A stretch of DNA of 64,000 nt from Streptomyces guryensis (lineage in GTDB: Bacteria; Actinomycetota; Actinomycetes; Streptomycetales; Streptomycetaceae): the NCBI RefSeq assembly GCF_021261325.1, contig NZ_JAJSBI010000033.1, positions 1 to 64,000 on the forward strand, read 5' to 3'. Shown here one piece after another: positions 8,136 to 16,290 of the stretch. Numbering within the stretch: position 1 is the stretch's first letter; the number at the start of each line of letters is the position of its first letter. The position numbers were made by a program, and so were the translations under genes. The notes beneath the pieces were generated by a model that saw only the letters and a program-made list of their open reading frames with translations, made no database searches and was not told the DNA's origin.

Positions 8136-9218
8136 CTACCGCGTGAGTCCGGCCTTCTCGCAGGCGGGCCGGATCGCGCGGGTGCAGATCTGGTCGATGG
8201 AGTACACCCCGTCCTTGACGAGCGTCTGCTCGACGGTGCCGGCCGTCACGGCCTTCGGGGTGAGCAGCACGGACGGGATACGGCTGGTGGTGGGGCTGTC
8301 GGTGGTCGTCGTGGTGACGCTTCGGGGATCGTCGCCACGGCCCAGCGCCACGGCCATGGCGGCGGCCGCATCCGCCTCCGCCCGGAACGGTTTGTACACC
8401 GTCATGTACTGCTCGCCCTGGAGGATGCGCCGTACGGCGTCGAGGTCGGCGTCCTGACCGGTGACCGGGGGAAGCGGCCTGACACCGGCGCGCTTGAGAG
8501 CGGAGATGGCACCCGCGGCTATCGCGTCGTTGGCCGCCAGGATCCCGCCGATCCGGTCGGGGCCCAGGGCCGCGACGGCGGCGGACATCTGGGCGTTGGC
8601 GTCGTCCGTGCTCCAGCCCTGGATGTCGTACGACCTGCCGATCCTGACCTTGCCCGCCAAGACGGACAGGGCGCCCTTTCTGAACCAGGCCGCGTTGGGG
8701 CTGGTCGGATCGCCGTTCAGCATGACGACCTGACTGCTCTTCGTCTGCGCGCCCATGGCCTTCAGGAGGGCCTCGCCCTGGAGCCTGCCGACCTGTCCTC
8801 CGTCGAAGCTGACGTAGCCCGAGACCGGGCCTTCCGCGAGCCGGTCGTAGGCGACGACCGGTACGTCCGCGCGGTGGGCGTCGACGATCGAGGAACGAAG
8901 CGCCCTGGCGTCCGCGGCGTCGAGGATCAGGACCTTGACCCCTTTGGTGATCATGGAGGTCAGCTGTTGCCGCTGTCTGTCCGCGTCGTTCTCGGCGTTG
9001 GCGTACTCCACGGTGCAGCGCGGACACAGTTCCTTCAGCCGCTTCTCGATCAGCGGCTTGTCGGAGTGCTCCCAGCGGGGGACGGACCGGCTCGGCAGCA
9101 GCAGGCCGACGGTGAAGCTGTCGGACCGCGACTGGCTGTCGCCTCCGCAGGCGGTCTGGGGCATCGTCATGAGTCCCGCGACGAGGGCGGCGACGACATG
9201 CCACAGGCGGGTTCTCAC
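8136..9218 (-). CDS. Xylose-type sugar-binding lipoprotein coupled to the SpoIIE phosphatase
   Basis: This 360-aa periplasmic-binding-protein family I member is similar to XylF (VVAYDRLAEGPVSGYVSFDGGQ; GILAANDAIAAGAI; PVTGQDADLDAVRRI). The N-terminus is hydrophobic and ends in PQTAC, an imperfect lipobox, so lipid anchoring is likely. GTG 9218 is preferred because AGGAGG lies 6 nt upstream and the GTGA overlaps the stop of the upstream phosphatase gene, giving translational coupling. Cysteines in ELCPRCTVEY and near the C-terminus (ICTR, PACEK) are shared with the paralogue at 11998 and may form disulfides. No transporter subunit is on this strand. The pairing with a signalling enzyme suggests a ligand sensor, while the divergent operon carries the importer. 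Confidence 0.88.
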   Translation of the reverse strand: MRTRLWHVVAALVAGLMTMPQTACGGDSQSRSDSFTVGLLLPSRSVPRWEHSDKPLIEKRLKELCPRCTVEYANAENDADRQRQQLTSMITKGVKVLILDAADARALRSSIVDAHRADVPVVAYDRLAEGPVSGYVSFDGGQVGRLQGEALLKAMGAQTKSSQVVMLNGDPTSPNAAWFRKGALSVLAGKVRIGRSYDIQGWSTDDANAQMSAAVAALGPDRIGGILAANDAIAAGAISALKRAGVRPLPPVTGQDADLDAVRRILQGEQYMTVYKPFRAEADAAAAMAVALGRGDDPRSVTTTTTDSPTTSRIPSVLLTPKAVTAGTVEQTLVKDGVYSIDQICTRAIRPACEKAGLTR

Positions 9219-11746
9219 CGCCGGCCTCCTAGTTCCGTTCCCGGGCCCGGGGCAGTGGGCGTCGGTGCTCGACCCGGCAGGACGATCTCGCTCCACACCT
9301 GTTTGCCGCCGGCCACCGGCATCGAGCCGAACGACTCCGACATCGCCTCGACCAGGAGCAGGCCACGGCCGCCGGTCGACTCCCAGTCCACGATCACCGG
9401 CTTGGCGGGGGCGCGGGGAGAGGAGTCGCCCACACAGACCCGTACCCGGTCACCGCGGAGCATCAGGTCGAGGCGGACCGGGCCCTGCGTGTGCACCAGG
9501 GCGTTGGTGACCAGTTCGGACACGACCAGCAGTACCGCGTCGGCCACGTCCTCGGCCTGCCATTTGCGCAGGGTGCGGGCGGTGAAGCGGCGGGCGTGCA
9601 TGACGGCGTCGGGCAGCCGCCACACCACCCAGCCGGCCCTGATCGGCCGGGTCCCCATGCCGTCGTAGCGCAGCAGCAGTATGGCGACGTCGTCCTCGCG
9701 GCGGCCGACGTCGCCGAGCAACTGGTCCGCCATGCGTCCCAGATCCGCCGGATCGGCCGCGGCGAGCGCCGTGCGCGTCTGGCGCATGCCCTCGTCGAGG
9801 GGCAGGCCGGCTGCCTCGACCAGGCCGTCGGTGACCAGGGCGAGGACCGTGCCGGGGGCCAACTCGACGGCGGTCATGGGGAATTCCGCCTCCTCGAGGA
9901 TGCCCAGCGGGAGTCCGCCCTCGACCTCGATCTCCTCGGTGGTGCCGTCGGGATGGCGCACCAGTGGGGCGAGGTGCCCGGCCCGGACGAAGAGGGTGTT
10001 GCCCTGTTCGAGGTCGAGTTCGGCGTAGCAGCAGGTGGCGAAGAGGTCGGTCTCCATGCCCACGAGCAGGCGGTTGGCGTGGGAGACGACCACGTCGGGC
10101 GGGTGGCCCTCCACCGCGTAGGCCCTGACGGCCGTACGCATCTGGCCCATGATGGTCGCGGCTCCCGCGCTGTGCCCCTGCACGTCGCCGATGACGAGCG
10201 CCACCCGGTCCTCGGACAGGGCGATGACGTCGTACCAGTCGCCGCCCACCTGCAGGCCCCGCCGGGCGGGCAGATACCGGGCCACGGCCGTGCCGCCGGG
10301 CAGGTTCGGGAGACGCCGGGGCAGCAGGCTGCGCTGCAGCATGGTGGCGAGTTCCTGCTCGGCGTCGTGTTCGTGCGCCCGTTTGAGGGCCTGCCCGACC
10401 AGCGCCGCGGTGGCGGTCAGCAGGGACCGCTCGTCGGGGGCGAACTCGTGCGGCTGGTCCCAGCCGACCATGCAGAGGCCGGCGACCCGGCCCCTCGCGG
10501 GCAGCGGCAGGACGGCCAGGCCTCCGTCGCCGATGCCCGCGAGGTTCGGTTCGAAGGCCGTGCCGGCGGGCCACAGGTCCAACCGCCCGTCCCGCATGGC
10601 CAGTTGGAGGGTGGGCAGGGCGCTGACCGGCGCGTCGGGCCACTCCGTACGCCACTCGGCACGCCAGGCCTCCGGCCAGGCGGCGGGCTGCGGCGGATCG
10701 AGCACGGTCACCATGAGCCGGTCGCCCTGCAGCTCCGCAAGGGCCACCCGGTCGGCGCCCAGCGGCTCCCGCAGCGCGGTGACCACGACGCGGCCGACGT
10801 CACGGACCGTGGTGGCGTCGTCGAGTGCGGCGGTCAGCCACTGGATCCTGGAGACGTCGTCGGGGCTGCGGCGCAGCACGGAGGTCGCCGTGACCACGCC
10901 CAGGACCTGCTCCGCACGGTCGTCGCTGCCCGCCACGACCCGGCAGCTCAGGCTCAGCCAGCGCATCTCCCCCGTCGGGCCGCGGACCCGGAACTCCAGC
11001 TCCCGCCGGCCGAACGCCTGGGGGGTCGGCTCCAGGACCGACACCAGGGCGTGCATGTCCTCGGGCAGGGCGTGCGCGAGCAGCGTGTCCGCCTTGCCGT
11101 CGAAGTCGGCCGGCGTGATGCCGAGGAGTTCGAGCAGGGTGTCGTCCGCCTCGATCAGGCCGGTGTCGGGCACCAGCACGAACGAGCCGACGCGCAGGCT
11201 CCGCAGGGCAGGACCCAGCAGCGGCGCCGGCGGGGACCGGCCGGCCGCGGCAAGCAGCAGACCCGCGACGGCGTCGGCGTACCGCTCCAGGAAGCGGCGC
11301 TGCTCGTCCTCGAAGCCGTCCCCGGATGTCCCCACGACGACGAGGCAGCCGAGCCGGCTGCCATCCGCCTGGAGCGGCAGGGCACCGAGCGGGGCCTCCG
11401 GGTGCGGCGGCGTGGGCGCGCCTTCGGGGTGGGCGGCCAGGTCGGCGGGGCTGAGCCACAGCGGCCGGTCGGTACGGAAGGCGTGTACCGCGGGTGAGCC
11501 TCCGGACAGGGGCAGCCGCTCGGGCAGCCGGGTGTCGGAGACGGCCCAGCGCGCCGTCTCCGCCAGCCGGAGCTCGTCCTTGTCGCCCGCGGGCACATAG
11601 ACGGCCGCCATGGCCGCTCCGGCGAAGGTGAGAGCGCGCTCGCCCACCGCCTCCGGCACCGCGGACAGTCCGCGCGCGTCCGCGGCTTCGGCTCCGGATG
11701 CCCGCAGCTGAGAGACTGCGGCCCGGGCACCGCCGTCTTGGGGCAT
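9215..11746 (-). CDS. GAF-PAS-GAF-SpoIIE phosphatase with C-terminal anti-sigma-factor-like ATPase
   Basis: The 843-aa cytoplasmic regulator has an N-terminal GAF-like region (about 25-175), a PAS-like sensor (190-310), a second GAF (320-460), a PP2C/SpoIIE phosphatase (490-700: LQVGGDWYDVI, VIGDVQGHS, RREDDVAILLL) and a RsbW-type HATPase (715-825: VVSELVTNALVHT, GRGLLLVEAM). Such proteins act in partner switching: the phosphatase dephosphorylates anti-anti-sigma factors and the kinase domain phosphorylates them or binds sigma factors. No transmembrane segment is seen. Its stop overlaps the GTG of the sugar-binding lipoprotein. No anti-anti-sigma gene is nearby. The ribosome site before ATG 11746 is weak, so the start is less certain than the domains. 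Confidence 0.92.
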   Translation of the reverse strand: MPQDGGARAAVSQLRASGAEAADARGLSAVPEAVGERALTFAGAAMAAVYVPAGDKDELRLAETARWAVSDTRLPERLPLSGGSPAVHAFRTDRPLWLSPADLAAHPEGAPTPPHPEAPLGALPLQADGSRLGCLVVVGTSGDGFEDEQRRFLERYADAVAGLLLAAAGRSPPAPLLGPALRSLRVGSFVLVPDTGLIEADDTLLELLGITPADFDGKADTLLAHALPEDMHALVSVLEPTPQAFGRRELEFRVRGPTGEMRWLSLSCRVVAGSDDRAEQVLGVVTATSVLRRSPDDVSRIQWLTAALDDATTVRDVGRVVVTALREPLGADRVALAELQGDRLMVTVLDPPQPAAWPEAWRAEWRTEWPDAPVSALPTLQLAMRDGRLDLWPAGTAFEPNLAGIGDGGLAVLPLPARGRVAGLCMVGWDQPHEFAPDERSLLTATAALVGQALKRAHEHDAEQELATMLQRSLLPRRLPNLPGGTAVARYLPARRGLQVGGDWYDVIALSEDRVALVIGDVQGHSAGAATIMGQMRTAVRAYAVEGHPPDVVVSHANRLLVGMETDLFATCCYAELDLEQGNTLFVRAGHLAPLVRHPDGTTEEIEVEGGLPLGILEEAEFPMTAVELAPGTVLALVTDGLVEAAGLPLDEGMRQTRTALAAADPADLGRMADQLLGDVGRREDDVAILLLRYDGMGTRPIRAGWVVWRLPDAVMHARRFTARTLRKWQAEDVADAVLLVVSELVTNALVHTQGPVRLDLMLRGDRVRVCVGDSSPRAPAKPVIVDWESTGGRGLLLVEAMSESFGSMPVAGGKQVWSEIVLPGRAPTPTAPGPGTELGGRR

Positions 11747-11997
11747 GTCCGCAACCTACCTCCCGTCCGTGCCGCGGATGCGGCTGAGATCGGGCGTCAC
11801 CACAACAGAATCGCATATCGGAGCAAACCGCCACTGCATTCGCAGATCGCCGTAGCCGGTGCCAAACTGACGGCATGGTCGTCTCGCCGCTCACGTGAGA
11901 GGGCCAGGTGTCGCCGCGTGCGGGCAGCGACCAGTGCCCTTCTGGATCTCCATGCCGGCGTGACCACCCGACCCGCGCTCGGAGGGAGGTCTCGCAC
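11747..11997. promoter_or_regulatory. Divergent control region between the SpoIIE operon and the sugar ABC operon
   Basis: This 251-bp non-coding stretch separates two divergent operons, so promoters for both should lie here. It holds a perfect 10-bp palindrome CTCACGTGAG at 11890-11899 and an AT-richer patch around 11800-11830. The ribosome site GGAGGGAGG for the gene at 11998 is at its right end. I could not assign a regulator. Confidence 0.45.
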
Positions 11998-13086
11998 ATG
12001 AAGGCCTGCATACGGGGAGCGGCCATGGTCATGACCGCGGTCTGGACGGCCGTTGCACTGTCGGCCTGCGGGTCCGGTACCCCAAGCGACTCCGCCGGGG
12101 GGAACACACCGAAGATCGCCCTGCTGCTGCCGGATGCCACCACGGCCCGCTGGGAGACACGCGACAGGCCCTTGCTCGAGAAGAAGATCATGGAGCTGTG
12201 CCGACGCTGCACGATCGAGTACGCCAACGCCAAGGGCGATGTGGCGTTCCAGCAGGAACAGATGGACTCGATGATCACCAAGGGCGTCGATGCGATCGTG
12301 CTCGTGGCGGTGGACGCCAGATCTCTCGGTGCCTCGGTCAGGAAGGCAGCTCAGGCGGGCATCCCGGTGATCGCCTACGACCGTCTCGCCCAGGGCCCGA
12401 TCTCGGGCTACGTCTCCTTCGACGGCGAGGAGGTCGGCAGGCTCCAGGGCAGGGCACTGCTGAAGGCCATGGGCAACCCCGGCCACACCCCCCAGATCGT
12501 CATGATGAACGGAGATCCCAGCGACCCCAACGCGGTGTCGTTCAAGAAGGGCGCACTGTCCGTGCTCAAGGGGAGAGTGCGGATCGGCAAGGCGTACGAC
12601 ACGCTGCAGTGGCGGCCGGAGATCGCGAACACGAACATGGCCGGCGCCATCGCCGCCCTGGGAGTGGCGAATATCCAAGGGGTCTACTCCGCCAACGACG
12701 GCCTCGCCGCGGGCAGCATCGCCGCCCTCAAGGCGAACAAGGTCACCCCGCTGCCTCCGGTCACCGGGCAGGACGCCGAACTCGGTGCCGTGCAGCGCAT
12801 CGTCGCCGGCGATCAGTACATGACCGTCTACAAGCCGTTCGGCCCCGAGGCTTCCGCCGGCGCCACCATGGCCGTGGCCGCGGCGCGCCGGACCGCTCTC
12901 GGGCAGGTCGCCAAGGACAAGGTCAGGACCAGTGACGGGAAGACCGTTCCGGCCGTCCTGCTCACCCCCGTGTCCGTGACCGCCGCCAACATCAAGGACA
13001 CCTTGGTGAAGGACGGCTTCTACACCGTCCGGCAGATCTGCGTCCCCCGGCTCCAGGCCGACTGCAGCAGGTCCGGACTGACCTGA
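11998..13086 (+). CDS. Xylose-type sugar ABC transporter substrate-binding lipoprotein
   Basis: This 362-aa lipoprotein has a clear signal peptide ending in the lipobox LSAC, followed by a XylF-like binding domain (IPVIAYDRLAQGPISGYVSF, YSANDGLAAGSIAAL, TGQDAELGAVQRI). It is a close paralogue of the minus-strand lipoprotein at 8136-9218 and shares the Cys pair in LCRRCTIEY and the C-terminal Cys residues. ATG 11998 is supported by GGAGGGAGG nearby; the in-frame GTG at 11908 has no such support. It is the first gene of an ABC importer operon followed by an ATPase and a permease, so it probably captures an aldose for import. The true substrate is not visible. Confidence 0.9.
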   Translation: MKACIRGAAMVMTAVWTAVALSACGSGTPSDSAGGNTPKIALLLPDATTARWETRDRPLLEKKIMELCRRCTIEYANAKGDVAFQQEQMDSMITKGVDAIVLVAVDARSLGASVRKAAQAGIPVIAYDRLAQGPISGYVSFDGEEVGRLQGRALLKAMGNPGHTPQIVMMNGDPSDPNAVSFKKGALSVLKGRVRIGKAYDTLQWRPEIANTNMAGAIAALGVANIQGVYSANDGLAAGSIAALKANKVTPLPPVTGQDAELGAVQRIVAGDQYMTVYKPFGPEASAGATMAVAAARRTALGQVAKDKVRTSDGKTVPAVLLTPVSVTAANIKDTLVKDGFYTVRQICVPRLQADCSRSGLT

Positions 13087-13133
13087 CGAACCGGCTCCGA
13101 CCGAGTCCGAGCCCCGGGAAGGAGATGGTCTCC

Positions 13134-13907
13134 GTGCCCGATTCCCCCTTGCTGGCGCTGCACGGCGTGTGCAAACGCTTCGGTGCCGTCGAGGTCCTCA
13201 AAGACGTCGAGCTGGAGATCCACGCCGGCCAGGTCGTCGCCCTGCTCGGCGACAACGGAGCCGGCAAGTCCACCCTCGTCAAAGTGATCTCGGGCGTCGC
13301 CCCGGCGGACAAGGGCGTCATCGAGTGGGAGGGCCGCACGGTGCACATCAGGCGCCCGCACGACGCCCGGGACCTCGGCATCGCCACCGTGTACCAGGAC
13401 CTCTCGCTGTGCGGGAACCTCGATGTCGTCGGCAATCTGTTCCTCGGCCGGGAGATCCGCAGGTTCGGGTTCCTCGACGAGATGGAGATGGAAAGCCGCA
13501 CCATCGAACTGCTCAAACGCCTCACCAGGACCATCCCCGATCTGCGTGCCCCGGTGGTCTCCCTGTCCAGCGGCCAGCGCCAGACGGTCGCCATCGCACG
13601 TTCGCTCCTCGGCGGGCCCCGGGTCCTCCTCCTGGACGAACCGACCGCGGCGCTGGGCTTCGAGCAGACCACCGAGGTCCTGGACCTCGTCGACGCGCTG
13701 CGCGACCGCGGTCTGGGGGTGCTGCTCATCAGCCACAACATGGGGGACGTCAAAGCGCTCGCGGACCGGGCCGCCGTGCTGCGGCTCGGCAGCAACAACG
13801 GGTTCTTCAACGTGAACACCGCGTCCCAGGAACAGATCATCTCCTCCATCACCGGCGCCACGGAGAACGTGCCCCGCCGGCCGGCCACCCATGAGGCGGG
13901 GTGGTGA
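13134..13907 (+). CDS. Sugar ABC transporter ATP-binding protein, single ATPase domain
   Basis: The ATPase has Walker A GDNGAGKST, signature LSSGQRQTVAIAR and Walker B VLLLDEPTAALG, followed by the switch histidine in LLISHN. It is a single-cassette protein of about 257 aa, unlike the double-cassette XylG/RbsA of enteric sugar importers. This single-ATPase form is known in actinobacteria. GTG 13134 is preferred because GGGAAGGAG at 13116-13124 is 9 nt upstream; ATG 13125 abuts that site and is a less likely start. The stop overlaps the permease start region. It should energise the permease at 13901 together with the lipoprotein at 11998. Confidence 0.88.
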   Translation: MPDSPLLALHGVCKRFGAVEVLKDVELEIHAGQVVALLGDNGAGKSTLVKVISGVAPADKGVIEWEGRTVHIRRPHDARDLGIATVYQDLSLCGNLDVVGNLFLGREIRRFGFLDEMEMESRTIELLKRLTRTIPDLRAPVVSLSSGQRQTVAIARSLLGGPRVLLLDEPTAALGFEQTTEVLDLVDALRDRGLGVLLISHNMGDVKALADRAAVLRLGSNNGFFNVNTASQEQIISSITGATENVPRRPATHEAGW

Positions 13908-15184
13908 AAGCGATGCGCCGCATGACGGACAACACGCAGGCCGACGGTGCCGCAGCCGCCGCCGAGGCCCGCGGGCCGCACCGCCGAAAGGCCGTCGCGC
14001 TAGCCCTGAAGGACGCGGCCGCCGCCCTCCGGCGCAGGTTCCGCGCCGGTGAACTGGGCTCGCTGCCCGTGGTCCTGGTCCTCGCCACGGTCTGGATCAT
14101 CTTCCAGTCCCTCAACAACAACTTCCTCTCACCCCGGAACCTGTCCAATCTCAGCGTGGACATCGTGGGCACCGGCCTGATCGCGGTCGGCATCGTCTTC
14201 GTGCTGCTGCTCGGTGAACTCGACCTGTCCGTCGGCTCGATCAGCGGCTTCGCCGCGGCCATCTTCGCCGTGCTGAACGTGAACAACGGCGTGCCCGAAT
14301 GGATCGCGCTCATCCTCGCGGTCCTCGCGGGCACCGCGGCGGGAGCCGTCCAGGGCTTCTCCTGCGCCAAGACCCGGGTCCCGGCCTTCGTCGTCACGCT
14401 CGCGGGGCTGCTCACCTGGAACGGCCTCATGCTCTACGTCCTCGGCACCAGCGGCACGGTCAACCTCGACGAGAACGGGCTGGTCGCCGACCTGACCAGC
14501 TACTACTTCACCAACGACGCCGTCGCCTACGCCCTGGCGGCGCTCTGCGCGGGCATCGTCTTCCTGATGTCGTACCTGGACCGGCGCCGCCGCGTGGCCG
14601 CCGGCATGCCGCACCGCTCGCTGCGGGAGATCGGGGTGCGCACGGGGGGACTCGCCGTGGTCGCGTTCACCACGGCCTATCTGCTCAACCGGTTCCAGGG
14701 GCTGCCGCTCGCCCTTCTCATCTTCCTCGTGGTGGTGGCCGGCCTCGACATCGTTTTGCGCCACACGCACTACGGCCGACGGGTCTACGCACTCGGGGGC
14801 GGCGTCGAGGCGGCCCGTCGCGCCAGCCTCAACGTGACGGGCATCCAGACCGCGGTGCTCGCGGTCTCCGGGACGATGGCCGCGATCGGCGGCCTGTTCC
14901 TCGCCTCACGCATCACCTCGGTCAGCCAGAGCTCGGGATCGGGTGTCCTGCTGCTCAACGCCATCGCGGCAGCCGTCATCGGCGGCACCAGCCTGTTCGG
15001 AGGACGCGGTACGACCTGGTCCGCGGTACTCGGCATGCTGGTCATCCAGTCGATCGCCTCCGGCATGGCGATCACGGACACCCCCACGGCCATCCAGTTC
15101 GTCATCACCGGCGGAGTGCTCTTCGCCGCGGTGGTCATCGACGCACTCTCGCGGCGCTCGCAGGAGGCACACGGGCGGGCCTGA
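13901..15184 (+). CDS. Sugar ABC transporter permease, XylH/RbsC type
   Basis: This integral membrane protein of about 427 aa has a hydrophilic N-terminus (to about residue 50) and about ten hydrophobic segments. Family motifs are present: GELDLSVGSISGFAAA, the cytoplasmic loop VYALGGGVEAARRASL, and AAAVIGGTSLFGGRGT near the C-terminus. It overlaps the ATPase gene, with starts possible at GTG 13901, GTG 13904 (GTGA overlap with the ATPase stop) or ATG 13913. Translational coupling is likely whichever is used. It forms the translocation channel for the sugar captured by the lipoprotein(s) of this locus. Confidence 0.9.
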   Translation: MVKAMRRMTDNTQADGAAAAAEARGPHRRKAVALALKDAAAALRRRFRAGELGSLPVVLVLATVWIIFQSLNNNFLSPRNLSNLSVDIVGTGLIAVGIVFVLLLGELDLSVGSISGFAAAIFAVLNVNNGVPEWIALILAVLAGTAAGAVQGFSCAKTRVPAFVVTLAGLLTWNGLMLYVLGTSGTVNLDENGLVADLTSYYFTNDAVAYALAALCAGIVFLMSYLDRRRRVAAGMPHRSLREIGVRTGGLAVVAFTTAYLLNRFQGLPLALLIFLVVVAGLDIVLRHTHYGRRVYALGGGVEAARRASLNVTGIQTAVLAVSGTMAAIGGLFLASRITSVSQSSGSGVLLLNAIAAAVIGGTSLFGGRGTTWSAVLGMLVIQSIASGMAITDTPTAIQFVITGGVLFAAVVIDALSRRSQEAHGRA

Positions 15185-15188
15185 CAGA

Positions 15189-16181
15189 CACCACCGAGCC
15201 GCCACTCTGACCGCCGCGGTTCTCGTCGGCGCCCTGTTCGCCACCGGTTGTTCCAGCAGCTCCGGGGGCAAGAAGTCCGAGCAAGGCGGCGCGGCGGCCT
15301 CCGCAGGCAAGGCCACCACACCCCGCATGACGGTGGCCATGGTCACCCACGCCTCCCCCGGCGACACCTTCTGGGACCTCATCCGCAAGAGCGCCCAGGC
15401 CGCCGCCAAGGACAACATCAAGCTCGTCTACTCCTCCGACCCCAACGCCGGCAACCAGGCCAACCTCGTCCAGAACGCCATCGCCCAAAAAGTCGACGGC
15501 ATCGCCCTGACCGCCGCCAAGCCCACCGCCATGAAGGACGTCATCAGCAAGGCCAAGGCCGCGGGCATCCCCGTCGTCGGGTTCAACTCCGGTGTCGGGG
15601 ACTGGCAGGAACTCGGCATGCTCGAATACCTCGGCCAGGACGAGAACATCGCCGGCCAGGCCTTCGGCCGACGCCTCAACCAGCTCGGCGCCAAACACGC
15701 CCTGTGCGTCATCCAGGAACAGGGCCAGGTCGCCCTCGAAGCCCGCTGCGCCGGCCTGAAGAAGGGCTTCACCGGCAGGACCGACATCCTCTACGTCAAC
15801 GGCACCGACATCCCGTCGGTGAAGTCGACGATCACCGCCAAGCTCAAGCAGGACTCCTCCATCGACCAGGTCGTCACCCTCGGCGCCCCCATCGCCCTCA
15901 CCGCCGTCCAGTCCCTCGCCGACGCCGGCAGCAAGGCCGAGGTCGCCACCTTCGACCTCAACAAGGACCTGGTCGCCGCCGTCCAGAAGGGCACCATCGA
16001 ATTCGCCGTCGGCCAGCAGCCCTACCTCCAGGGCTACCTCGCCGTCGACTCCCTGTGGCTGTACAAGACCAACGGCAACTTCAGCGGCGGCAGCACCGTC
16101 CCCGTCCTCACCGGCCCCGCCTTCATCACCAAGGACAACGTCGACGCCGTCGCCGAGTTCGCGGCGAAGGGCACCCGGTGA
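15189..16181 (+). CDS. Third sugar-binding lipoprotein; no canonical start codon (possibly truncated at 5' end)
   Basis: The sequence is a clear periplasmic-binding-protein family member: signal peptide LTAAVLVGALFATGC with a lipobox, a low-complexity linker, then a type-1 sugar-binding fold (AKAAGIPVVGFNSGVGDWQ, FDLNKDLVAAVQKGTIEFAVGQQPYLQGYLAVD). It follows the permease stop by only a few bases. However, no ATG, GTG or TTG lies in frame near the signal peptide. The nearest in-frame GTG is 14943, deep inside the permease gene. The start given here is therefore nominal, at the beginning of recognisable signal-peptide sequence. Either a short deletion removed the ribosome site and start, or a rare start is used, or the assembly has an indel. 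The rest of the frame is intact to the stop at 16179-16181. Confidence 0.7.
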   Translation, partial: HHRAATLTAAVLVGALFATGCSSSSGGKKSEQGGAAASAGKATTPRMTVAMVTHASPGDTFWDLIRKSAQAAAKDNIKLVYSSDPNAGNQANLVQNAIAQKVDGIALTAAKPTAMKDVISKAKAAGIPVVGFNSGVGDWQELGMLEYLGQDENIAGQAFGRRLNQLGAKHALCVIQEQGQVALEARCAGLKKGFTGRTDILYVNGTDIPSVKSTITAKLKQDSSIDQVVTLGAPIALTAVQSLADAGSKAEVATFDLNKDLVAAVQKGTIEFAVGQQPYLQGYLAVDSLWLYKTNGNFSGGSTVPVLTGPAFITKDNVDAVAEFAAKGTR

Positions 16182-16290
16182 TGAGTGTGCAACCGACCGA
16201 CACGGAGCCGCACACCGCACACGACGCCCTGCACTTCGTGGCCGCGGAGGTGGCCCGGAGCATCGCCTCCGCGCTGCGGCTGAGGAGCTG
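16181..16290 (+). pseudogene. Possible truncated start of a further operon gene
   Basis: An ATG overlaps the stop of the preceding binding-protein gene as TGATG and opens a frame reading MSVQPTDTEPHTAHDALHF and onward for about 36 residues with natural-looking composition. It then runs into sequence antisense to the VOC gene at 16291. This looks like the beginning of an operon gene whose remainder was lost when the neighbouring segment was joined. The family cannot be identified from this fragment. Confidence 0.3.
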
